Shown here piece by piece: positions 1 through 6,921 of a stretch of DNA of 9,317 nt (the stretch's first letter is position 1; the number at the start of each line of letters is the position of its first letter). Under the pieces are notes generated by a model. The model was not told where the DNA came from and ran no database searches. It saw nothing but the letters and a program-made list of their open reading frames with translations. The position numbers and the translations under genes were made by a program. This DNA is from Verrucomicrobiota bacterium (GTDB lineage Bacteria; Verrucomicrobiota; Verrucomicrobiia; Verrucomicrobiales; DEV007), in contig JAHDCN010000010.1 in NCBI GenBank assembly GCA_020629815.1, positions 7,505 to 16,821 of the forward strand. The letters are read 5' to 3'.

Positions 1-333
1 CTAAGACTTCTTCTCTTCTTCGGCAGCGGGCGGTGTTACTTTTTCCAGCAACTTCGCTATTTCCAGCCCAAGCTTGCCGAGCTGGTTGAGAAAATCGACT
101 GCTTCGTCACCTTCCAGCATCATGGAAAGCGGACGCATTCCATTGGAATCCGTGCCAGCAGCGGAAAAGCCAATGATCAACTGATGGGTAGGCACACCGG
201 CTGCACGATAGGAAACCCGGGCCCCTTTGTTGCCGGCCGACATCTGGCTCTGCGGATGACGACGGGTGGTGATGTAGGCAACAGAAGTGATGTTGATCAA
301 CTTACCTTCGGATGTGGCGATAAATTCAGTCAT
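1..333 (-). CDS. Hypothetical protein, 110 residues
   Basis: I do not recognise this protein. It is complete: ATG at 333-331 and a TAG stop at 3-1. The first half reads as alternating beta strands (FIATSEGKLINITSVAYITT, then a basic, polar stretch and HQLIIGF). A stretch at about residues 73-97 (LEGDEAVDFLNQLGKLGLEI) looks like an amphipathic helix. The C-terminus is a charged tail rich in Pro, Ala, Glu and Lys. There is no signal peptide or membrane segment, so it is probably a small cytoplasmic protein. It starts 28 bp after the stop of the AlgX-like gene on the same strand, so the two are probably co-transcribed, but nothing in its sequence suggests acetylation chemistry. The leader has no Shine-Dalgarno sequence; the mRNA strand instead carries CCTCCT 12-17 bases before the ATG. 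The gene call is fairly secure; the function is unknown. Confidence 0.75.
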   Translation of the reverse strand: MTEFIATSEGKLINITSVAYITTRRHPQSQMSAGNKGARVSYRAAGVPTHQLIIGFSAAGTDSNGMRPLSMMLEGDEAVDFLNQLGKLGLEIAKLLEKVTPPAAEEEKKS

Positions 334-361
334 GATTTCAGTTTAGGAGGAAAAAATTAGC

Positions 362-1498
362 TTACTTCTTTTCAATTGGGATGGAAATGATCCGGTCTGT
401 TGACTGGGTAAATTCCCTGCTACTAAAAACCCATATCACGACCTTCTTATTTTTCCAATAGTCAGGTTGGCTGGACGCATGGTAGTAGAGCGATTTGCGA
501 GCCTGCACCAAACCGGAACCTCGCACGCCAACCAGGTCGATGGGAAAACCGAAATTCGCTGAAAGGTGATCAAACAATCCGGCTCCCCGGCAATGCATCC
601 CTGCCATTTCGCCTTCCTGAAAAACCAGTGTATGACTGTCTCCCAACAGCAATATCGGACTTTCTGAGTCGGGCTGAACTGGATGAATTTTCCCGGCCGC
701 CTTTCGCCCTGCGTAGCGAACACTTAATGTCTCGGGCTCGACTCCGCTTTCCCAGTCAGTTCCAACCACCTGGTCTCCCACGATGGAAATCGTTTCCGCT
801 GGAGACCGGTGCAGCTCGCTTTCCCCCTTCGACTCAGGCCATCCCGTGAAATTCTCATACAAATAATCTGCGATGAGTTCACATGCCAGAGGGGAGAAAT
901 GCGCATCCTGGGCACAGAACAGCTTATCGCCGGGCACTGCTTCACGGCGTTTTATTAACATCTCCTCCAAGTCTATCACATTGAGCCCGGCGTCCCGAAA
1001 CTTTGCCATCAGTGGCGAAAGGCTGGGCGCATCGCCAGCGGCGAATGACGGATCTAACTTCTCCGGGTAAATGACCGCTTTTCCCGGCACGGGAAGCACG
1101 ACCAGTTTAATTCCTTTTTCTGCCAGGAGATTCTGAAATTCCAACATGGATGGCAGCGGATCGGTCTGATTCTGAGCCACTTCCTCCCAGGGTTGGGTCC
1201 AAAATCGACCAGCACTAATCTGGCGCAGCTCTCTTACGAGAAAAAACCAGTCTGGATCAGCACCCTGAATATTTGCCTGATCCGCCAGCTTCTCTGCCGC
1301 CACAACCGCAAACTTTTTCGCCTGAAGCTTTTCGGCTACCGATGGATTTTCTGCTTTTCCGGCAAACTGTCGGGAATCGACCAAAGCCTCCCGCAACGTT
1401 ACAGACGAACGGTGTGTATCGGAATTCCAGATCCGGGTAACTGTGTAGACTCCTACAAAAACAACGACCAGGAGAGAAAAATATCGGCGTAAGCTCAT
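362..1498 (-). CDS. AlgX/AlgJ-like SGNH-fold O-acetyltransferase-related protein
   Basis: Probable envelope-anchored protein related to the SGNH-type acetyltransferases AlgX and AlgJ, which move acetyl groups onto exported polysaccharide. Residues 1-24 (two arginines at 4-5, then SLLVVVFVGVYTV) form a signal anchor. The segment DPDWFFLVREL at about 81-91 resembles the family's GxxGWLFL entry motif. The stretch KGIKLVVLPVPGKAVIYPEK (128-147) is a typical core strand. The catalytic set appears intact: Asp198-Ala-His200 matches the D-x-H pair and GDSH at 286-289 supplies Ser288; the spacing is close to the Asp174/His176/Ser269 set of Pseudomonas AlgX. WVFSSREF near 356-363 matches the family's end motif. 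It is the first gene of a minus-strand unit, with the small hypothetical gene 28 bp downstream. No MBOAT partner (AlgI-like) lies in the window, so the polymer acted on is unknown. The fold and motif call is good; the substrate is inference. Confidence 0.72.
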   Translation of the reverse strand: MSLRRYFSLLVVVFVGVYTVTRIWNSDTHRSSVTLREALVDSRQFAGKAENPSVAEKLQAKKFAVVAAEKLADQANIQGADPDWFFLVRELRQISAGRFWTQPWEEVAQNQTDPLPSMLEFQNLLAEKGIKLVVLPVPGKAVIYPEKLDPSFAAGDAPSLSPLMAKFRDAGLNVIDLEEMLIKRREAVPGDKLFCAQDAHFSPLACELIADYLYENFTGWPESKGESELHRSPAETISIVGDQVVGTDWESGVEPETLSVRYAGRKAAGKIHPVQPDSESPILLLGDSHTLVFQEGEMAGMHCRGAGLFDHLSANFGFPIDLVGVRGSGLVQARKSLYYHASSQPDYWKNKKVVIWVFSSREFTQSTDRIISIPIEKK

Positions 1499-1621
1499 GG
1501 AAATTTTAATAAAAGCACTTCCTCGCTAACGCATATTACTTAATTTTTATTAAATATCTAGGAAAATTTATGATTTGTAGAATTGGTTGGCAGAGCTGAC
1601 TTGCCGGTGCTCTCTTAGGCT
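1499..1621. promoter_or_regulatory. AT-rich divergent spacer with possible back-to-back promoters
   Basis: This 123-bp spacer separates two divergent genes and must hold start signals for both. For the plus-strand gene, TATGAT at 1569-1574 is a good -10 match (5 of 6), with a poor -35 (TTTATT, 1546-1551) 17 bp upstream. For the minus-strand gene, TAATAT (complement of 1533-1538) lies 16 bp from TAGATA (complement of 1555-1560), each 4 of 6. If both are real, the two -35 regions lie almost side by side, so the polymerases could interfere. Two A/T dyads occur here: TTAAT-TTTT-ATTAA at 1540-1553 and TTTTA-A-TAAAA at 1504-1514. In such AT-rich DNA, matches of this quality can arise by chance. Confidence 0.35.
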
Positions 1622-2212
1622 ATGGAATTTCCGCTTAATCTGTCCTTCAAAATTGTAGCGTTGGCGCCTCAAATCCAGGTGACTGATAGAAACGGGAACT
1701 CGGTCTGCTATGTGCGGCAAAAGATTCTCAAGCTCAAGGAGTCGGTAGAAGTGTTCACCGACAAGAGCAAGTCTCAGCGAATCGCGAAGATCAAAGCTGA
1801 CCGAATTATCGACTTCTCTGCGAGGTATTGGTTTCGCGATGCGAATGACAACATTTTTGGCTCGATCAAACGGCTCGGAATGCGTTCCCTGTGGAAATCT
1901 CATTACGAAGTTACCGATGAGAGTGAGAATCCACTATTTACCATCCGTGAGGCAAACCCCTGGGTGAAGGTGGTGGACTCGATTCTCGGTGAAGTTCCGA
2001 TCGTTGGAGCTCTCACGGGATACATGTTAAACCCGACCTACCATATCTCGCGCACAGGCACCGATGATGTCGTCGTGAAAATCCGGAAGGTCCCTGCTTT
2101 CTGGGAAGGTAAATTCGAGATTCAAGAGATTTCAGATATCGACGAGCAGGAAGAGCTACGTCTGACGATGGCCACCTTGATGATGGTATTGTTAGAGCGA
2201 AGACGTGGGTAG
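1622..2212 (+). CDS. LURP-one-related / tubby C-terminal-like barrel protein
   Basis: A 196-residue protein resembling the LURP-one-related family, whose fold is the tubby C-terminal barrel shared with phospholipid scramblases. It shows at least four strand-turn-strand units built alike: about 17-34 (IQVTDRNGNSVCYVRQKI), 66-84 (YWFRDANDNIFGSIKRL), 94-109 (HYEVTDESENPLFTIRE) and 139-156 (YHISRTGTDDVVVKIRK). The segment VRQKILKLKESVEVF (31-45) matches the family's common V/R-x-K-x-L-x-L start. The hydrophobic C-terminal helix RLTMATLMMVLLERR (180-194) would be the helix threading the barrel. There is no signal peptide. In plants and animals such proteins act at membranes or in defence; bacterial roles are largely undefined, so I assign none. 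The ATG is the only sensible start, with stops just upstream and only a weak purine stretch before it. The next gene begins within or just after its last codons, so the two are probably co-transcribed. Confidence 0.7.
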   Translation: MEFPLNLSFKIVALAPQIQVTDRNGNSVCYVRQKILKLKESVEVFTDKSKSQRIAKIKADRIIDFSARYWFRDANDNIFGSIKRLGMRSLWKSHYEVTDESENPLFTIREANPWVKVVDSILGEVPIVGALTGYMLNPTYHISRTGTDDVVVKIRKVPAFWEGKFEIQEISDIDEQEELRLTMATLMMVLLERRRG

Positions 2213-4556
2213 ATTTTCTGCAAAACTACGGTTGCTTCGATCTGTGAGAAAAAATCTGCAACTCGCAGGGGCCATATTGTTTCCCTTGTTCTTTTCTTCC
2301 TGCCAGGAGAAACGCGCTTCTGTCGCCTTCAATACCGAGGTGGAACCGATCCTCGCCGAATACTGCTTCGACTGCCATGCAGATGGAATGGACGAAGGCG
2401 AAATCGACTTCGATGCGTTTGAATCTCACGAAGCCTTAGTGGCTGATATCGACTTTTGGGAGGGCATTTACGTAAACCTGAATTCCTCCTTGATGCCTCC
2501 ATCCGACAAACCTAAGCCGGGTGACGAGGACAAGGCCAGAGTAATGACCTGGATCGAAGACAAAGTTTTTCAGATCGATTACCAGAACCCCGATCCGGGA
2601 CGCCCAGTAGTCAGCCGACTCAATCGGGACGAATACAACCGGACCATTCGTGACCTGTTTGGTGCTGACCTCCAACCGGCTGCTGCATTTCCGGAAGACG
2701 ATACCGGATATGGATTCGACAACATTGGCGAAGTGCTGACGCTTTCCCCTGCCCTGCTGGAAAAGTATTTTGCTGCGACAACGGACATACTTGATCAGGT
2801 CATGGTCACCGCTCCACCGAAACCCAAGCGGACCATCGTGAATCCCGGTTCTTTTGTGAAGCGAAAAGGCGGTCCGGACCCGGGTGGCACTATGGCCAGC
2901 AATGGCACTTTGGGGGTTCAGTTTCAGCCAAAAGGCGACGGCGAATATCTGTTGAAAGTTCGAGCCAGGGGATCGCGCGCGAAGAATGAATGGCCCATCA
3001 TGAGAGTGTCGGTCGAAAATGGACCAAGCAAAGACGTCCGTGTTGATTCAGCCAACACCAAAGAATTTGAATTTCCCGTCCGGCTCAGGAAAGACCAACA
3101 GCGCTGGATCGATGTTTCGTTTATTAACGATCTGTATGATCCGAAGGCTAAGGACCGGAATCAACGGGATCGAAACCTGTATCTGTCCGGAATCGAAGTG
3201 ACCGGCCCGCTTGTTCAGGAGCTACCAAAACCCGGCCCTGCTCATCAGCGAATTCTCGCTTTAGCAGATGAAGGCACCACAGACGAGTCCGAGCGAGCAG
3301 CCCAAATCATCAGTCGTTTTGCCGCCCTCGCCTGGCGGCGTCCTCATGACAGTGAGGCAGAGAATTCGGTTCAGCGCCTGATGGAATTCTATGAGAGGGA
3401 AAGGAATGCCGGTGGAAGTTTTGATGAAGGAATCAAGATAGCGCTGCAGGGCATTTTGATTTCGCCACGGTTTCTATTCCGCGGTGAAAGAGTTGCCGAC
3501 TCCGGTGCAAAAAAGGGTTCGGTTCCGATTGATGAGTTTTCGCTCGCTTCCCGGTTGTCTTATTTTCTCTGGAGTAGTATGCCGGATCAAGAGTTACTCG
3601 ACCTCGCAAAATCCGGAAACTTGCGGGCCCAACTGGATCAGCAGGTGAGCCGGATGCTTGGCGATCCCAAAGCCAAAGCACTGACGCGAAATTTTGCCGG
3701 CCAGTGGTTACAACTTCGAAACCTACAACTCGCAACCCCCAATCCCGGTCAGTTCAAATCGTGGAACGATGACTTGCGTGAAGATCTTCGAATGGAGACC
3801 GAACTGTTTTTTGAATTCATCATGCGCGAGAATCGACCTGTTCTCGATTTTCTCGATGCAGACTACAGCTTTCTCAATAGTCGACTCGCCCGGCACTACG
3901 GAACCAATGAGATTTCCGGTAACGAGTTTCAGCGGGTCATGTTCACCCCCGAACAACGGAAAACGAGAGGCGGTCTATTGACCCATGGCAGCATCCTCAC
4001 CATAACGTCGAACCCGACTCGAACTTCCGCAGTGAACCGGGGAAACTATGTGTTGGAGAACCTGTTGGGAACTCCACCACCGCACCCTCCGGAAGATTTG
4101 GAAATCCCCGACCTCGATGAGGCAAAGAAATCCGGAAAGGCTCCAAAAACTCTGCGCGCCCAGCTGGAGGTTCACCGGGAGAAAGCGATTTGTTCCAGCT
4201 GTCACTCCCGCATGGACCCGATTGGTTTTGGTATGGAAAACTATGATGCGATTGGCCGTTGGCGGGAAAAGGAAAACGGCCAGTCGATTGATGCTTCTGG
4301 AACGTTGTATACCGGCGAGGAGTTTTCCGGAGCAGCAGAACTCCGAACAATTCTGGCTCAGGAAAAGTCCGATTCGTTCATCCGGTGTTTCTCGGAGAAA
4401 ATGCTAACCTACGCACTGGGCAGAGGCCTCGAATACTACGACCAGCCTGCGATCAATGAAATCTCAAGCAAAGCTCTGGAGAAAGATGCGAGGTTCCACG
4501 AAGTGGTGAAAGCAATTGTTCACTCCGTGCCGTTTCAGAGAACTCGATCAGAGTAG
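2205..4556 (+). CDS. Di-haem lipoprotein with PSCyt1-DUF1587-CBM-DUF1595-DUF1592-DUF1588-DUF1585 architecture
   Basis: A large secreted protein of the planctomycete-cytochrome type, about 783 residues and full length for the family. In order: a signal segment ending at Cys33 (FFSSC, a slightly atypical lipobox); PSCyt1 at about 44-118 with haem-binding CFDCH (54-58) and MPP (97-99) as possible axial ligand; DUF1587 at about 137-200 (RLNRDEYNRTIRDLFG); a beta-rich region at about 205-335 like the xylan-binding-type carbohydrate module; DUF1595 at about 355-425; DUF1592 at about 440-566; DUF1588 at about 588-690 with a second haem site CSSCH (663-667); DUF1585 at about 705-780. It is probably an outer-membrane-linked redox protein; the substrate is unknown. 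The usual DUF1552 neighbour is absent. Start choice is open: GTG at 2205 overlaps the previous gene by 8 bases, whereas GTG at 2244 gives a compact 20-residue lipoprotein leader (MRKNLQLAGAILFPLFFSSC). The domain call is very secure, the start less so. Confidence 0.9.
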   Translation: MGRFSAKLRLLRSVRKNLQLAGAILFPLFFSSCQEKRASVAFNTEVEPILAEYCFDCHADGMDEGEIDFDAFESHEALVADIDFWEGIYVNLNSSLMPPSDKPKPGDEDKARVMTWIEDKVFQIDYQNPDPGRPVVSRLNRDEYNRTIRDLFGADLQPAAAFPEDDTGYGFDNIGEVLTLSPALLEKYFAATTDILDQVMVTAPPKPKRTIVNPGSFVKRKGGPDPGGTMASNGTLGVQFQPKGDGEYLLKVRARGSRAKNEWPIMRVSVENGPSKDVRVDSANTKEFEFPVRLRKDQQRWIDVSFINDLYDPKAKDRNQRDRNLYLSGIEVTGPLVQELPKPGPAHQRILALADEGTTDESERAAQIISRFAALAWRRPHDSEAENSVQRLMEFYERERNAGGSFDEGIKIALQGILISPRFLFRGERVADSGAKKGSVPIDEFSLASRLSYFLWSSMPDQELLDLAKSGNLRAQLDQQVSRMLGDPKAKALTRNFAGQWLQLRNLQLATPNPGQFKSWNDDLREDLRMETELFFEFIMRENRPVLDFLDADYSFLNSRLARHYGTNEISGNEFQRVMFTPEQRKTRGGLLTHGSILTITSNPTRTSAVNRGNYVLENLLGTPPPHPPEDLEIPDLDEAKKSGKAPKTLRAQLEVHREKAICSSCHSRMDPIGFGMENYDAIGRWREKENGQSIDASGTLYTGEEFSGAAELRTILAQEKSDSFIRCFSEKMLTYALGRGLEYYDQPAINEISSKALEKDARFHEVVKAIVHSVPFQRTRSE

Positions 4557-4561
4557 CCGTT

Positions 4562-6028
4562 TCACCCGCGCAGCTTCTGCAGGATCAATTCCGTCACCTG
4601 CTTCGGATTCGCTTTGCCGCGTGACAGCTTCATCACCTGACCTGTGAGAAAGTTGGCAGCTTTGTCATTTCCTTCAGTGACCTCACCAGCTGGTCCGGGA
4701 TTGTCAGCAATCGCCTGATCGATAAAGCCTTCGACCTCACTGGAATCAGCAGGCTCAAATCCCTTTTCCTTGGCAATCGCCGCCGGATCACCTTCCGGGT
4801 TCGCAAATAACTCCGAAAATACTTCCTTTGCCTGATTGTTGGAAATCGTTCCCGCTTCAATCAAGTTAACCAGCGCTCCGATTTTTTCCGGAGCCAACCC
4901 ACATTCGGAAAGTTCCAATTCCTGCTCTTTCAGCTCCCCAAGGAAATTATTGATCACCCAGTTGGCCACTTTCTTGGGTGACTTATTGCCACTCGCTGCC
5001 TTTTCATAGAAGTCGGCAAGAGACTTATCCGAAGCCAACACCGATGCATCGTAGTGAGTCACCTGATATTCCTTTTCAAAGCGCGCTGTTTTCTCGTGCG
5101 GCAATTCCGGTAGATCCTGCTGCACCGCAGCGAGCAGCTCACCAGTTTGAACCGGGAGCAAATCGGGATCCGGAAAATATCGGTAATCGTGCGCATCTTC
5201 CTTCGTACGCATAATCTCGGTCTGGCCGATATCGTCATTCCATCTCCATGTCGCTTGAGTAATTGTGTTGCCCGCATCGAGCTCACCGATCTGCCGGTCA
5301 ATCTCGTAGTGAATTGAGCGACGCACCGCGGAAACTGAGTTCAAATTCTTCAGCTCGATTTTGGTCCCCAACTCTTCCTGAGTTTTCGGCCGGACAGAGA
5401 TATTCACATCACAGCGCATCTGACCTTTCTCCATATCCGCGTCAGAAACGCCCGAGTATACGAGAATCTGACGCAGGGAATTCAGATAAGCCGCCGCTTC
5501 CTCGGGAGAATCAATATCCGGCTCGGAAACGATCTCCATCAGCGGCGTTCCTGCGCGGTTGAAATCAATCGTAGTGTAGCCGCCGGAATGGTGAGTCGAC
5601 TTGGCAACGTCTTCCTCCAAATGAATCCGCGTCAGCTCGACCGATTTACCGGGGTTTTCGATCTCGTTTTGCGCATCTTTGGGGTAAGCCAAATCATACA
5701 ACGGAACTCCACCTCCAATACAGAGCGGCAGATCAAATTGTGAGATCTGATAGTTCTTCGGCATGTCTGGATAGAAATAATTCTTCCGATCCCACTTCAC
5801 CACTGGTGGTGTTTCACAGCCAAGTAACTGCCCTGCCAAAATCGTTCGCTCAATAGCCCCCTTATTCAAAACCGGCAATGCTCCGGGCAACCCCAGACAA
5901 GTCGGACAGGTCAGCGTATTGGGCGGTTCGCCAAATTGCACAGCGCATCCACAGAACATTTTGCTGTTTGTCTTCAGCTGGACATGTACCTCAAGACCGA
6001 TGCATGCGATGTAGTCGTCTTTTGCCAT
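4562..6028 (-). CDS. gatB: Aspartyl/glutamyl-tRNA amidotransferase subunit B
   Basis: GatB of the cytoplasmic GatCAB complex, which phosphorylates mischarged Glu-tRNA(Gln) or Asp-tRNA(Asn) and amidates it with ammonia from GatA. The 488 residues match the usual length. The N-terminal signature IGLEVHVQLKTNSKMF (10-25) is present, as are the conserved kinase-site residues His15, Glu138/139 in IHLEED and Glu165 in TPLMEIVSEPD. DRKNYFYPDMPKNYQISQFD (80-99), MRCDVNISVRP (204-214) and DYRYFPDPDLLP (281-292) are family landmarks. The C-terminal tRNA-binding (YqeY-like) domain runs from about 335 to the end and includes FLTGQVMKLSRGKANP. Four cysteines (26, 28, 41, 44) form a C-x-C...C-x-x-C set of the kind that binds zinc in part of the family. 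The ATG shares one base with the TAA of the preceding gene, suggesting translational coupling. gatA and gatC are not nearby. It converges with the di-haem gene, leaving 5 bp between stops. Confidence 0.97.
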   Translation of the reverse strand: MAKDDYIACIGLEVHVQLKTNSKMFCGCAVQFGEPPNTLTCPTCLGLPGALPVLNKGAIERTILAGQLLGCETPPVVKWDRKNYFYPDMPKNYQISQFDLPLCIGGGVPLYDLAYPKDAQNEIENPGKSVELTRIHLEEDVAKSTHHSGGYTTIDFNRAGTPLMEIVSEPDIDSPEEAAAYLNSLRQILVYSGVSDADMEKGQMRCDVNISVRPKTQEELGTKIELKNLNSVSAVRRSIHYEIDRQIGELDAGNTITQATWRWNDDIGQTEIMRTKEDAHDYRYFPDPDLLPVQTGELLAAVQQDLPELPHEKTARFEKEYQVTHYDASVLASDKSLADFYEKAASGNKSPKKVANWVINNFLGELKEQELELSECGLAPEKIGALVNLIEAGTISNNQAKEVFSELFANPEGDPAAIAKEKGFEPADSSEVEGFIDQAIADNPGPAGEVTEGNDKAANFLTGQVMKLSRGKANPKQVTELILQKLRG

Positions 6029-6903
6029 TATTGAGTTGTGATAGTTTCCGTTGGGCGCGGCCCTTTCTCAGAGAGTATCTCTAAGCCTTTTTCTGTAATC
6101 CCCTGAAGATCGAGATCCGTCAATCCCGAAGGCCCTTTCTTAGCAAGCCTCTGCAGTTTGGGAGACAGAACCAGACCCAGAAAACTCTTTTCATCCAGAG
6201 CTTTTTGAATCGATGCGCTGCCGGCCAATTCCTCAAAAGAGGCACTTCGCAAAATTGGTCCGGCGACGGGATCATTACCAGCTATTTGCGAAAGGGTTTC
6301 CGATTGTTTAAAAAGGGTAATGGCAGCCAGATTGCGGTTTCTCCGATTCGAAAACGGCTCAATCAGATCGTAGATGGGAGCAAAACCGGGAATTTTTTCC
6401 AGCAAGTTGCGCCAGCCCGCCGATCGAGGCCATCCCGGAGCCTCTTCCACAAACTCGTTATTGCTGACTGCCGCTGCACTGGCGATGTACTGCAACTCCT
6501 GCGTCGTTCCGGTCACGCGAACGCTTACAAACAAAAACAGGGCAAATACCATACTCGGGAATAGAGAAATAATTCCGCCTCCCAACCCGTCCGAAAACCC
6601 ATGCAACGGACTGTCTGGATTCAGCAACCATTTCACGATTGCTCCGGCGATCAGCCTGGTGATCAAATAGGAAAACAACGCAGTAACCAACGCCACCCCG
6701 AAAGAAATCTTCCAGGACAAATCGATTTCTCCGACCTGGTACGCGAGAAAAGGGATCAGCTGAAACAGCCCGAAAAAGACGACCATCGACAAAAGTGCCG
6801 CGATGCCACTGGATAACAGCCCGACCACACCACGCCGCATGGCTGACAGAAAGAAAACAATCGTCAGCAGAATGGCTAGCAGAATGGGAAATAGAGCATT
6901 CAT
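6028..6903 (-). CDS. CvpA-like integral membrane protein with C-terminal soluble region
   Basis: A 291-residue inner-membrane protein resembling the CvpA family. Four hydrophobic segments are visible at about 2-22, 26-55, 64-94 and 108-130. A glycine-rich loop, GFSDGLGGGIISL (102-114), before the fourth segment is where CvpA proteins carry their conserved D-x-x-x-G motif. After residue 135 the protein turns soluble for about 155 residues, with a Trp/Pro/Asn/Arg-rich middle (PGWPRSAGWRNLLEKIPGF) and later helices. This tail is longer than in E. coli CvpA, whose total length is about 160 residues. CvpA is linked to colicin V production and envelope stress, but its molecular role is unclear. The start lies 18 bp after the aroC stop; the stop is fused to the gatB start (TAATG). 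Co-transcription is therefore likely. No Shine-Dalgarno sequence is close to the ATG; a GGAGG sits about 26 bases upstream, too far to serve. The membrane topology is secure; the CvpA assignment is moderate. Confidence 0.6.
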   Translation of the reverse strand: MNALFPILLAILLTIVFFLSAMRRGVVGLLSSGIAALLSMVVFFGLFQLIPFLAYQVGEIDLSWKISFGVALVTALFSYLITRLIAGAIVKWLLNPDSPLHGFSDGLGGGIISLFPSMVFALFLFVSVRVTGTTQELQYIASAAAVSNNEFVEEAPGWPRSAGWRNLLEKIPGFAPIYDLIEPFSNRRNRNLAAITLFKQSETLSQIAGNDPVAGPILRSASFEELAGSASIQKALDEKSFLGLVLSPKLQRLAKKGPSGLTDLDLQGITEKGLEILSEKGPRPTETITTQ

Positions 6904-6921
6904 CGGGCTTTGTCGAAATTA

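Noticed and set aside
345..350. Perfect AGGAGG on the plus strand as a ribosome binding site
   Set aside because: No start codon follows at usable spacing on the plus strand, and the region is the antisense of two minus-strand genes.
4570..4582. Short inverted repeat GCAG-CTT-CTGC near the end of gatB as a terminator
   Set aside because: The stem is only four base pairs, it lies inside the gatB coding region and no T-run follows.
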